Shown here: positions 50,441 to 58,243 of the stretch, piece by piece
Layout: each line of letters starts with the position of its first letter
Position numbering within the stretch: position 1 is the first letter of the stretch
Assembly: GCF_036010485.1 (NCBI RefSeq)
Contig: NZ_CP108568.1
Span: 7,573,001-7,637,000 of the forward strand
Reading direction: 5' to 3'
Source: Streptomyces sp. NBC_01198
GTDB taxonomy: Bacteria; Actinomycetota; Actinomycetes; Streptomycetales; Streptomycetaceae
DNA length: 64,000 nt
The notes under the pieces: model-generated
What the model saw: only the letters and a program-made list of their open reading frames with translations
The model's database searches: none
What the model was told of the DNA's origin: nothing
Made by a program: the position numbers and the translations under genes

Positions 50441-51673
50441 TCAGCGCAGCTTCCGGTAGGAATCGCGCAGGTCGTCGACCCAGAACTCGGGGTTCTCGTA
50501 GGGGCCGAAGTGGCCGCCCTCCTTGTGGACGTAGAAGTCGCGGACATCCCCGTAGAACCTGCCACCGCCGGCCTTGAAGATCGCGATGCGCTCCTCGGCG
50601 CTGTCCACACCGGGGAAAGCGTCGCCCAGCTGCATCGTGAAGCTCGCCGGTGCCTGGACGTACGGCTCCCGCTTGTTCGCGGGTTGCGGCGGGTAGAGGC
50701 TCGCGTTCTTGTACGCCCGGATCGAGGTACCGATGGACTCCGTGACCCAGTAGATGGTGGCGAAGGTCAGGATGTCGTCGACGGGCCAGGTCGCTTCGAA
50801 GTCGCCGTCGCGGTCACTCCACTTCTTCCACCGCCGCAGTATCCAGGCGAGCATGCCGGCAGGGGAGTCGTTCAGACCGTGGGTGAGGGTCTGTCCGTCC
50901 AGCAAGTGGGCGGCGACGTGGGAGACGTAGGTGTCATGGAACTTCAGGGTCCGGGCCCGTGAGTCCTCGGGGAGGTCCTCGGTCCGCTGTCCGTTCGTGA
51001 GGTCCCAGTAGCGGTCGCCCTGGAACATCGCAGGTGGCATGTCTTTGGCAAGGTGGATGCCGTAGAGCGAGTCGGCGTACTTGTGGCCGAGCCTGGCGCC
51101 GACGAGCGCGCCGTAGTCGGCGGCGCCCACGCCGTACTTCTCGTAACCGAGCACCCTGGTCATCAGGGTGTGAAACCGCTCCGCCATGCTCGCGTAGTTC
51201 TCGCGCGGATTGGTCAGCGGGGTGGAAAAGCCGAAGCCGGGCAGGGACGGCACGATCACGTCGAAGGCGTCGGCCGGGTCGCCGCCATGGGCGGCGGGGT
51301 CGGTCAGGGGGCCGATGACCTTGTTCCAGTGCCAGTAGGTCCACGGCCAGCCGTGCATCAGGATCAGCGGGACCGGGGCCGGGCCCTTGCCGCGCTCGTG
51401 GATGAAGTGCACCGGGGTGCCGTCCACGTCCAGGCGGTGCTGGTTGAAGGAGTTCAGCTTCGCCTCGACGGCACGCCAGTCGAAGCCGTCGGCCCAGAAC
51501 TCCACGAGAGGCCTGAGGTAGGCGGTGCTCAGCCCGTAGACCTCGTCCTCGTTCTCCGGGTCGGAGGCGAAACGGGTGGTCCTGAGGCGGGAGCGCAAAT
51601 CGTCCAGGACGTTCTGCTCGATGTGGACGGCGTACGGCTCCAGGGGGCGGCCGAGGCCGGAATCGGTGGTCAT
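50441..51673 (-). CDS. Epoxide hydrolase, microsomal type
   Basis: A 410-residue alpha/beta hydrolase with the EHN N-terminal domain (YAVHIEQNVLDDLRSRLRTT, VYGLSTAYLRPLVEFW). The oxyanion-hole motif is HGWPWTYWHW, the nucleophile elbow is GAADYGALVG with Asp186, and the catalytic His is in KEGGHFGPYENPE. It opens epoxides to diols. The elbow has DYG instead of the usual DWG. The ATG has AAGGA at 10 nt. It heads a leftward run with NTF2-like and VOC genes and is divergent from a tetR gene, with TGTAC-type inverted repeats between, so the run is probably TetR-controlled. Confidence 0.92.
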   Translation of the reverse strand: MTTDSGLGRPLEPYAVHIEQNVLDDLRSRLRTTRFASDPENEDEVYGLSTAYLRPLVEFWADGFDWRAVEAKLNSFNQHRLDVDGTPVHFIHERGKGPAPVPLILMHGWPWTYWHWNKVIGPLTDPAAHGGDPADAFDVIVPSLPGFGFSTPLTNPRENYASMAERFHTLMTRVLGYEKYGVGAADYGALVGARLGHKYADSLYGIHLAKDMPPAMFQGDRYWDLTNGQRTEDLPEDSRARTLKFHDTYVSHVAAHLLDGQTLTHGLNDSPAGMLAWILRRWKKWSDRDGDFEATWPVDDILTFATIYWVTESIGTSIRAYKNASLYPPQPANKREPYVQAPASFTMQLGDAFPGVDSAEERIAIFKAGGGRFYGDVRDFYVHKEGGHFGPYENPEFWVDDLRDSYRKLR

Positions 51674-52039
51674 GACGGCGTGTTCCTTCTGATGAGGAGA
51701 TGCGCGCTGCGGGGCCGCGACAGGGGCCATTGCGCGGAATGCCACACACTATGTACCGTTCAGTACATTCGGCGGTCAGCACCCAGCATCCACCGCGCAG
51801 ATTGGACCGTCAAGTACAGAAATATGTGCGCATCCCCACACCGGGCCGAGCGGCGACGACTTCGCGGGAGGGTCGGCCTCTGGACGCCGGCTACGCCCCC
51901 ACCCTCCTGAGCTGAACCGGTCCATCCGCATCGACCGCAACACTGTGCGCTACGCGTGGACCGTCGCACGACCGTGCGCCACTCGTCGAGGCGCCGGCCG
52001 GCTTCACCTTTCTCACCGGCGACGTGTGAGGATGAATGG
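51674..52039. promoter_or_regulatory. Divergent promoter region of epoxide hydrolase and tetR genes
   Basis: A 366-bp gap that contains the operator candidates annotated separately and, toward tetR, a non-coding leader with nothing else recognisable. Confidence 0.5.
51751..51818. promoter_or_regulatory. Candidate TetR operators
   Basis: ATGTAC-CGTTCA-GTACAT at 51751-51768 is an inverted repeat with perfect 6-bp arms, about 80 bp before the epoxide hydrolase start. A related half, ACCGTCAAGTACA, at 51806-51818 shares ACCGTnnAGTACA with it. Spaced copies between divergent genes fit binding of the TetR encoded alongside. Confidence 0.6.
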
Positions 52040-52618
52040 ATGAATCGTGGGATGACGGCGAAAGGACTGGCCACGCGCCAGCGCATCGTCCTGGCCGCCG
52101 CCTTGCTGATTCGTGAGAAGGGCACAGCGGAGACGACACTGAGCGACGTGGGCACTGCCACCTCCACCGGTCGCAGTCAGCTGTTCCACTACTTCCCGAA
52201 CGGCCGGATCGACGTGCTCGTGGCGGTGGCCCGATACGAGGCGGAACAGGTCCTGGAGTCCCAGCGGCCCCACCTGGACGACCTCGGTAGCTGGGAGTCC
52301 TGGCAGGCATGGCGCCAGTCAGTGCTGCGCCACTACGACATGTACGGGCGCAAGTGCCCCCTGGGCAGTCTGACCTCCGAACTCGGCAAGACCTCCCCCG
52401 AGGCGGAGCACATCGTCACGGAGCTCTTCGTGTCCTGGGAAGCGGCCCTGCTCCGCGGCACCACCGCGCTGATCCCCGACCACGAAAGGGCGACCGACTG
52501 CGCGAAGAGCATCCTGGCGGCCATCCAGGGCGGCGTGGCCCTGCTCAGGGCGACCAATCGGATGGACTACCTCGACCGGGCCCTCGCTCTCGCCATCGAG
52601 CCGATGCAGCACGCGTAG
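52040..52618 (+). CDS. TetR-family regulator, likely of the epoxide hydrolase operon
   Basis: A 192-residue TetR protein. The HTH lies at residues 27-55 (AETTLSDVGTATSTGRSQLF), followed by HYFPNGRIDVLVAVARYE. The ligand domain is of the TetR_C_33/AcrR-like type (GRKCPLGSLTSELGKTSPEA, LAAIQGGVALLRATNRMDYL), as in YxaF/LmrA-type regulators. The ATG has GAGGA at 7 nt; two close ATGs upstream or downstream are alternatives. It is divergent from the epoxide hydrolase gene with candidate operators between them. The inducer may be the aromatic or epoxide substrate, by analogy only. Confidence 0.92.
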   Translation: MNRGMTAKGLATRQRIVLAAALLIREKGTAETTLSDVGTATSTGRSQLFHYFPNGRIDVLVAVARYEAEQVLESQRPHLDDLGSWESWQAWRQSVLRHYDMYGRKCPLGSLTSELGKTSPEAEHIVTELFVSWEAALLRGTTALIPDHERATDCAKSILAAIQGGVALLRATNRMDYLDRALALAIEPMQHA

Positions 52619-52714
52619 CCGGCCGCCCTCCCGCTCCGCCATGGCGGTCGGTACAGCCCGCGGACGGACTCGTCAGTGACGCGCCAGCGGCCAGGTTTCC
52701 GCAGGTCGGACGGA

Positions 52715-53185
52715 TCAGCTCGGGTCGACGACCAGACGGACCGGGCCATCCCCAGCCTGGACCGTCCAGCCGTCTGCGTGCGAGGCGAGCACAGTGCCGG
52801 GAGGCCCCGGGGTTGCCGCCTGGCCGCGGGGCGACACCGCGGTGGCCTCTCGGACCGTGCCCGTGTGGCCGGCCAGCTCGATCCTCGCCTGCGGTGCGAG
52901 GACGTTCAGCGCTGCCACCTTGCGGCGGAGCACTGAGACCGGCTCGGCGATGTCCAGCACCCGCTCCCGTTCGGTGAAGGGCGCCGCGTGGGTGGCCAGT
53001 GCCCCGTCCTGGGGCTCTCCGGAGTCCCCCGCGAGGGCGCGGGCGGTACCCTCCTCGATGACCTCGACGAACATGTCCCGCCAGCCGGCCATCAGTCCCC
53101 AGGCTGACCCGGTGGGCGCCCGTTGCCATCGGACAAATGGCGTGTCTCCTCGGGCAGTTCTGCGGAAGGCGTCTTGCCTGGCACG
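52715..53185 (-). pseudogene. Truncated formyltransferase-like gene (C-terminal part)
   Basis: The open frame reads GDTPFVRWQRAPTGSAWGLM, FVEVIEEGTARALAGDSGEP, HAAPFTERERVLDIAEPVSV and RRKVAALNVLAPQARIELAG, the layout of the C-terminal half of methionyl-tRNA formyltransferase-like proteins. An in-frame stop at 53186-53188 cuts off the N-terminal catalytic domain (HxSLLP and Asn/His/Asp region), and the place where it should lie is occupied by another gene. No ribosome site is seen. It is most likely a decayed relic; a shorter functional protein starting at 53092 cannot be excluded. Confidence 0.5.
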
Positions 53186-53211
53186 TCAGACCAGGGCAGG
53201 AGATGCCTCCG

Positions 53212-54006
53212 TCATGGCCACGTCCAGCCGGACGGAGCGGCGGGAACCGGTTGGCCGGCGTTCGCCGCCTCGGCGGCCCTGCGGATCGCCTCCTGCACCT
53301 CATCACGCGCGAACAGCGGCATGGACAGTGCGTACAACTGGCTCAGGGCGGCCTCGTGACCCGCAGAACGGCGCAAGGCCAACAAGGACTTCGTCGCGGC
53401 GTAGGTCGCGGTGGGGCCCTGGCTCGGGCGGTCGGCCCAGGCCACGGCCTCCGCCGTCAGGTCCGCGTCCGGCACGACCTTGGAGAGGAGGTTCCACCCG
53501 GCGAGGCGGTGCGCGGGTTGCGGATCGCCGAGCGCGACCACTTCGAACGCCTTGGTGGGCCCGATGCGCTCGGCGAGCTGGAGAACTCCGCCCTGCAGCG
53601 TCATGATGCCCAGATGCGCCTCGGGGAAGGTGAAGCGCGCGGATTCCGCCGCCAGGATCAGGTCGCAGCTCAGCGCGAGTTCGAAGCCGCCGCCGGCGCA
53701 GGTCCCCTGAACGGCGGCAATGGTGGGGAGGGGAAGGCGCTCCAGCTTCTGCAGCGCGCGGAAGTAGACGGCGACTTTCGGCTGCAGTTCCTTCGGTGGG
53801 ACACCCACCCATTGGCGCACATCGCCGCCGAGGCAGAAGTCGGCGCCGGCGCCCGTGACGAGGAGCGCCCTCGCCCCGCTGGCCGCCACCTTGTCCACCG
53901 CCGTGTCGAGCTCCTCCCGCATCTGAAAGCTGATGCGGTTTCCCGAAGGGCCGTCCAGGGTTATCGTCGCCACCGGATCGTCGGTTTCCACCGCTACGAA
54001 CGTCAC
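53212..54006 (-). CDS. Enoyl-CoA hydratase/isomerase family protein
   Basis: A 264-residue crotonase-fold protein. The oxyanion-hole signature is in GTCAGGGFELALSCDLILAA followed by ARFTFPEAHLGIMTLQGG, with the acyl-CoA pocket DFCLGGDVRQW earlier. The position of the Glu of true hydratases is taken by AHLGIMTLQGG, so it may be an isomerase or another crotonase activity. The GTG start has GGAAG at 7 nt. Its upstream flank ends at the left target repeat of the IS481 transposon, 115 bp away. A truncated formyltransferase-like relic follows. Confidence 0.88.
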   Translation of the reverse strand: MTFVAVETDDPVATITLDGPSGNRISFQMREELDTAVDKVAASGARALLVTGAGADFCLGGDVRQWVGVPPKELQPKVAVYFRALQKLERLPLPTIAAVQGTCAGGGFELALSCDLILAAESARFTFPEAHLGIMTLQGGVLQLAERIGPTKAFEVVALGDPQPAHRLAGWNLLSKVVPDADLTAEAVAWADRPSQGPTATYAATKSLLALRRSAGHEAALSQLYALSMPLFARDEVQEAIRRAAEAANAGQPVPAAPSGWTWP

Positions 54007-54121
54007 ACGATCACTTCCGTTCCGGCTTCTGCGGCGCAGAACTCGGCACCTGCGTGGTCCCGTCCGCTGCGACAATGCCGCCGTGCCACTACCGCGATGT
54101 GGGCACCGAGGAAAATTCAAC

Positions 54122-54152
54122 GCTAGGTGTTGCTGGCCATGACGTTAGTGAC
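54122..54152. repeat. Left target duplication and terminal repeat of the IS481-type transposon
   Basis: GCTAGG (54122-54127) is the target duplication; the terminal inverted repeat starts TGTTGC at 54128 and runs 25 bp. It matches the right repeat at 22 of 25 positions (TGTTGC, CATGACGTT and GTGAC conserved). Confidence 0.9.
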
Positions 54153-55133
54153 GCTCGTGCGGAGGCGTGAGGCTGGAGGACGGTTCCCTGCGGTGGTGTG
54201 AGGCCGGTGGTAGTTGTAGTGGACGTTCCAGACCGCGATCGCCCGGGCCCGCTCTGCTTCGGAGGTCCAGGTGCGGGCGTAGAGCATCTCTTCAGCGAGG
54301 GTGCGCTGGTAACGCTCGACCTTGCCGTTGTGCCGGGGCGTGTAGGGCTTGGTCCGCTGGTGGCGGGAGGCCCCCGAGGTCACGGAGCGCACGAAGACGG
54401 CGGCGCGGTAGTTGGCGCCGTTGTCGGTGACCACGCGCACGATCCGGTGGATGCCGTGGGCGGCGAAGAACGCTCGGGCGCGGCTGAAGAACGCCACGGT
54501 GGTGGTGGCCTTCACATCGGGTAGGGGCTCGGTATAGGCCAGGCGGGAGAACCCGTCGACAGCGGAGTGCAGGTAGATGTATCCGCCCCTGGCGCCGGCG
54601 GCCTTCGCTCGCTGTGCATTCCGGGCATGTTCCGAGCCACGGCCGCGCGCTCGCCACCCGCCGCCGTCTGGGATGCGTCCGGCCTTCTTGACGTCCAGGT
54701 GGACCATGTGGCCTGGGTAGCGGGCCGTGATCCGTTTTGACGGGCGCCGGTTGATGGACCCGTCGGGGTCGAGGAACCGGCGGTGGTTGATGCCCAGGCG
54801 GGTCAGCCACCGGCCCACGGTGCCTTGTCTGATCCGCACGCCACAGTTCGCGAGTTCGAGCGTGATCCTTCGGGCGGACCACTTGTTGTCCCGTCGCAGC
54901 CGCTCAATTTCTTCCACAATCTCGGGTGGGGTCTGGGTCGGTGAGGAGTGCGGGACGCTGGAGCGGTCCTGCAGCCCGGCCTCGCCGTATGTGTCGTATC
55001 GGTTCTTCCATTTGGACAGGCAGGCGCGGGAGACGCCGGCTTCGGCTGCCACATGGGCGATTGGACGGCTGCGGCAGCGTTCCACGAGCCTTCGGCGTCC
55101 TTCAATGTTCAGGGGAGCGTTCGCGTGTGTCAC
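54123..55133 (-). CDS. IS481-family transposase, intact
   Basis: A 336-residue transposase. The N-terminal HTH (RPIAHVAAEAGVSRACLSKW, then NRYDTYGEAGLQDRSS) is followed by an RNaseH-like rve domain with the DDE residues visible as Asp in HMVHLDVKKAGR, Asp in RVVTDNGANYRA and Glu in HNGKVERYQRT. The GTG start has GAGG at 7 nt and overlaps the stop codon of the exporter by 4 nt (GTGA), which suggests translational coupling. The terminal codons run through the left inverted repeat, and the TAG stop lies in the duplicated CTAG target, outside the element. No frameshift or internal stop is present. Confidence 0.95.
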   Translation of the reverse strand: MTHANAPLNIEGRRRLVERCRSRPIAHVAAEAGVSRACLSKWKNRYDTYGEAGLQDRSSVPHSSPTQTPPEIVEEIERLRRDNKWSARRITLELANCGVRIRQGTVGRWLTRLGINHRRFLDPDGSINRRPSKRITARYPGHMVHLDVKKAGRIPDGGGWRARGRGSEHARNAQRAKAAGARGGYIYLHSAVDGFSRLAYTEPLPDVKATTTVAFFSRARAFFAAHGIHRIVRVVTDNGANYRAAVFVRSVTSGASRHQRTKPYTPRHNGKVERYQRTLAEEMLYARTWTSEAERARAIAVWNVHYNYHRPHTTAGNRPPASRLRTSVTNVMASNT

Positions 55134-56308
55134 TGGAGCACCTCGGCGCTTTGGCCGGCCGTGACGACAGCGCGGAGGGGGATTGCGATGAGTAGTGCGA
55201 CAGCGACCAAGAGCCCGCTTGCCCACATCGGTCCGAGGTCCCCGGCCTCGGTGCTGAGGGTGGTCGCGGCGACGAGGGGGCCGGCGGCGGCGCCGATGTT
55301 GAGTGCCGCGGTCGCATACGAGCCGGCCATGGTGGGAGCTCCCGCCGCCTCGTAGAGAACCCGGGTGATCAGCGTGCTGCCCAGTGCGAACGACAGCGCG
55401 CCCTGCACGAACACGAGGGTGCACAGGGCGACCGGCCTGTCGGCCAGCACCGCCAGGGCCAGCCAGCCCACGAGGAGCAGCGGACCACCGCCCGCGATGA
55501 CCAGACCGGGATGCTGGTCGGACAGTCGCCCGGCGACGGTGACGCCGACGAAGGAACCAGCACCGAAGAGCACCAGAACTACAGAGATCCACAGCTCGCC
55601 CAGCCCGGCGGTATCGGTCACCACGGGGGCGAGGAAGGTGAAGCTTCCAAACGTTGCCGCGTTCACCAGCGCGCCGAGCAGCATCGCCATGATCAACCGT
55701 GGCCTTGGGAGCAGGGCGAGCTCCGCTCGCAAGGCCGGCCCGCCCGTCACTTCTTCCTTCACATATCCCGCCGGGATGCCCTTCAGGATGCCGAGCGCCG
55801 CAGGCAGGCAGAGAAGGGCGACGGCCCAGAATGTGGCTCGCCAGCCGAGCACCGCACCGAGTACCGACCCGCCAGGGACACCGGCGATCGTGGCCACCGT
55901 CGTGCCCGACAGCAGCAGGGCCAGCGCACGTCCCTTCTTGTCGGGCGGCACCAGGGCAGCGGCAGCCGTCAAAGCGACCGCAAGGAACCCTGCGTTCGCG
56001 AGCGCGGCGACGACTCGGGTAGCGAACAGGACCGGGAAGCTCCCGGAGATGGCCCCCGCAGCGTGAGCTGCCGCAAAAGTAAGGATGAATCCGAGAAGGC
56101 TGGAGCGCCTGGGCCAGTTGCGGGCAAGCGCGGCCACAAGGGGAGCGCCGATGACCATGCCGATTGCGAAGGCCGAGGTGAGCACACCTGCTGTCCCGAC
56201 AGTGATGTCGAAATCTGAGGCGATGTCGGGCAACAGGCCAGCGAGCATGAACTCCGACGTGCCCATGGCGAAAATCGCCATGGCAAGCAGGTACAGCGGG
56301 AAAGGCAT
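55130..56308 (-). CDS. CmlR/Cmx-like MFS exporter (putative chloramphenicol exporter)
   Basis: A 392-residue 12-TM major facilitator of the DHA1 drug:H+ antiporter group. The N-terminal MPFPLYLLAMAIFAMGTSEF followed by MLAGLLPDIASDF, and TRVVAALANAGFLAVALTAA with VPPDKKGRALALLLSGTTVA and VPGGSVLGAVLGWRATFWAV, are closely like the chloramphenicol exporters CmlR of Streptomyces and Cmx of Corynebacterium. It probably pumps phenicols or a related compound. The ATG has GGAG at 6 nt. The last 4 nt overlap the transposase start, and a short leader frame with a hairpin lies upstream, as in inducible phenicol exporters. Confidence 0.9.
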   Translation of the reverse strand: MPFPLYLLAMAIFAMGTSEFMLAGLLPDIASDFDITVGTAGVLTSAFAIGMVIGAPLVAALARNWPRRSSLLGFILTFAAAHAAGAISGSFPVLFATRVVAALANAGFLAVALTAAAALVPPDKKGRALALLLSGTTVATIAGVPGGSVLGAVLGWRATFWAVALLCLPAALGILKGIPAGYVKEEVTGGPALRAELALLPRPRLIMAMLLGALVNAATFGSFTFLAPVVTDTAGLGELWISVVLVLFGAGSFVGVTVAGRLSDQHPGLVIAGGGPLLLVGWLALAVLADRPVALCTLVFVQGALSFALGSTLITRVLYEAAGAPTMAGSYATAALNIGAAAGPLVAATTLSTEAGDLGPMWASGLLVAVALLIAIPLRAVVTAGQSAEVLQ

Positions 56309-56419
56309 CGAAGGCTCCGAGGTGAGGAGAAGCACGAGAAGGTCATCTCGTCACCGCGGCCAGCCCCACGGGCACACTCGTCCCACCACAGAATGCGGCG
56401 CAACGACAGGGCTACGAGC

Positions 56420-56498
56420 TCAGGGCTTCAGGGGGCTGACGGCGTGACCGAAAGCCCCCAACTTGTCTGACTCAGGACTCGACATGGACTGCACGCTA
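56420..56498 (-). promoter_or_regulatory. Leader peptide and promoter of the exporter gene
   Basis: A TAGCGT -10 box (56493-56498) ends 7 nt before an ATG that opens a 21-codon frame (56420-56485) starting MSSPESDK, similar in pattern to the stalling leader MSTSKNADK of cmlA. Inside it GGGGGCT and AGCCCCC arms (56431-56437 and 56453-56459) can form a hairpin. The leader stops about 110 nt before the exporter start. Attenuation by ribosome stalling is a reasonable inference, not shown. Confidence 0.55.
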
Positions 56499-56546
56499 CC
56501 CGACCGATACCCGTCTAGGCACCTGGGTTGCACCACATCGACCTGT

Positions 56547-56577
56547 GTCACCAACGTCATGTCCCGCAACAGCTAGG
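56547..56577. repeat. Right terminal repeat and target duplication of the IS481-type transposon
   Basis: The 25-bp inverted repeat ends GCAACA at 56571 and is followed by the second copy of the target duplication, GCTAGG, at 56572-56577. Confidence 0.9.
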
Positions 56578-56788
56578 CGCCGTAAGGAACCCGTGCAACT
56601 CGTGACGAACGGGCCGCGCAGGTCAAGGGTGATGCCGCGCCTCGCGCCTGCGGTGGGACGAGATCGTCCCGGGGACGGGCAGGTGGTCAGGCCCGGGACT
56701 CGTGCCCTGCGGCACCCGGGAGGACCGGGTTCATTCGTGCTGCCGCCCGTAGTGAGGTTCCGCCGGCCCCGCGTGGATACTGGCTGGC

Positions 56789-57406
56789 ATGCGCATTGAC
56801 TTCGATCCGAACGAACTGGACCGTGGAGCCTTCTACAAGCTCCTGACCTCGGTGGTCGTTCCTCGGCCGATCGCCTGGGTGTCGACGACCAACAAAGACG
56901 GCTCGTGCGACAACCTCGCGCCGCACAGCTTCTTCTCGGTGTCCTGTGTGAGCCCGCCCGTGGTGCAGTTCACCTCGGTGGGGCGGAAGGACTCGTTGCG
57001 GAACGTCGAGGAGAGCGGGGAGTTCGTCGTCAACCTCGCGCCCGAGCACCTCTTCGAGGAGATCAACGCGACGGGTACCGAATTCCCGCGCGGGGTGAGC
57101 GAATTCGACGAGGTCGGGATCGCCAGGGAGCCGAGCACGCGGGTGAAGGCGCCGCGGGTCGCCGCGTCGCCGGTGGCCCTGGAGTGCGAGTTGCACAGCA
57201 CCGTCAGGCTCGGGGACTCCACCGTGGTCTTCGGGCGGGTCGTGCACGCGGCGGTGTCCGAGGCGGTGATGACCGGCGGGCTGCCGGACGCGCTCAAGCT
57301 GCGGCCGCTGGCCCGGTTGGGCAAGGACGAGTGGAGCACCCTCGGCGACCTGCCGGAGATCAAGCGGATCTCTCTGCCGGAGTGGCAGGAGGGACGGCGT
57401 CGCTGA
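56789..57406 (+). CDS. Flavin reductase-like FMN-binding protein
   Basis: A 205-residue protein of the flavin reductase/DIM6-NTAB family with a split-barrel FMN-binding fold: YKLLTSVVVPRPIAWVSTTN, then GSCDNLAPHSFFSVSCVSPP and ESGEFVVNLAPEHL. It probably reduces FMN with NAD(P)H or acts as a flavoenzyme. A GATACT -10-like box ends 7 nt before the ATG and no ribosome site is seen, consistent with a leaderless gene. Its last 47 bp overlap the 3' end of the convergent membrane protein gene, an unusual antisense overlap. Confidence 0.9.
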   Translation: MRIDFDPNELDRGAFYKLLTSVVVPRPIAWVSTTNKDGSCDNLAPHSFFSVSCVSPPVVQFTSVGRKDSLRNVEESGEFVVNLAPEHLFEEINATGTEFPRGVSEFDEVGIAREPSTRVKAPRVAASPVALECELHSTVRLGDSTVVFGRVVHAAVSEAVMTGGLPDALKLRPLARLGKDEWSTLGDLPEIKRISLPEWQEGRRR

Positions 57407-58172
57407 CCGCCGGGACCTGCGTGCATGCGGCCGGGACCCGTACGCCGCCCGGCCCGTCGGGCACGTCGCCCGGCGCATCGGCCGCGGTACGGGAACGGGC
57501 GCGTGCGCCGCGGGCCACGACCGCCGCGGCCACTCCCGTGACGCCCAGGAAGCCGAGTGCCAGCAGGAAGACCGGTGAGGTCGGGGACGCGGCGCGGCTG
57601 CCGGCCACCACGTAGGCGGCGGTGTTGGCGGCGCTGCCCGCGGCGGTCGCGGCGAGGAACGGCAGCAGCCGGATGCGGGAGACGGCAGCGGCGTAGTTCG
57701 CGGCGGCGAAGGGCACCCCGGGGAAGAGCCGCAGTGCCAGCGTGCTGCGGAAGCCGTGCCTGCTCAACTGCCGGTCGAGGGACAGCGCGACCCGGCCGCG
57801 CAGCAGCGGGCGTACCGCGTCCCTGCCCAGGAAGCGCCCGAGCAGGAAGGCCAGGCCCGCGCCCAGGACGGTGCCGCCGATCGCGGCGGGCAGCCCGGCG
57901 TGGATGCCGTAGAGGGCCCCGGCAGCGGCGTTGAGCAGCGGGCGGGGTACGAAGGCGACGGTGCACAGGCCGTAGGCGACAGCGAAGAGCAGCACCGCCG
58001 TACCGCCCGAGGCGTGCGGTTGCCAGCCGTGCGCCGTCATCAGCCGCTGCGGGTGCCAGGCCAGCACCCCGGCGGCGGCCGCGGCCAGCAGCAGTACGAG
58101 CAGCGCGAATCTGGCCCACGGCGACAGCAGGACGCGTGAGCAGCGGGCGGTGAGACCTACGCGGTGCGGCAC
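57360..58172 (-). CDS. TVP38/TMEM64-family membrane protein
   Basis: A 270-residue membrane protein with five to six TM helices, of the VTT (DedA-like) fold: AVAYGLCTVAFVPRPLLNAA, AGALYGIHAGLPAAIGGTVL, then GAGLAFLLGRFLGRDAVRPL and RLFPGVPFAAANYAAAVSRI. Members are thought to scramble lipids or support membrane homeostasis. The GTG start is preceded by TAGGCT at 6 nt, pointing to a leaderless transcript. The C-terminus is a Pro/Ala-rich tail whose coding sequence overlaps the flavin reductase gene by 47 bp. Its function in actinobacteria is not established. Confidence 0.88.
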   Translation of the reverse strand: MPHRVGLTARCSRVLLSPWARFALLVLLLAAAAAGVLAWHPQRLMTAHGWQPHASGGTAVLLFAVAYGLCTVAFVPRPLLNAAAGALYGIHAGLPAAIGGTVLGAGLAFLLGRFLGRDAVRPLLRGRVALSLDRQLSRHGFRSTLALRLFPGVPFAAANYAAAVSRIRLLPFLAATAAGSAANTAAYVVAGSRAASPTSPVFLLALGFLGVTGVAAAVVARGARARSRTAADAPGDVPDGPGGVRVPAACTQVPAVSDAVPPATPAERSA

Positions 58173-58243
58173 CTGGGGAGCCTAACCGTTCCGCCTGCCG
58201 TCCTGCTGACGCACCGGCGCCGGCCGGGGCCCCGCGCACGCCG

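Larger units (their letters stand above)
54128..56571. mobile_element. IS481-family transposon carrying a Cml/Cmx-type exporter
   Basis: A 2,444-bp element bounded by 25-bp terminal inverted repeats (22 matches) starting TGTTGC and flanked by the direct repeat GCTAGG on both sides. GCTAGG fits the NCTAGN target and 6-bp duplication known for IS481. Inside are an intact IS481-type DDE transposase gene and, upstream of it, a CmlR/Cmx-like MFS exporter gene preceded by a short leader frame. Both genes are leftward. Intact ends, full genes and an exact target duplication indicate a recent, possibly still active insertion. IS481 elements with passenger exporters (IS5564, as I recall) are known. 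Confidence 0.9.
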
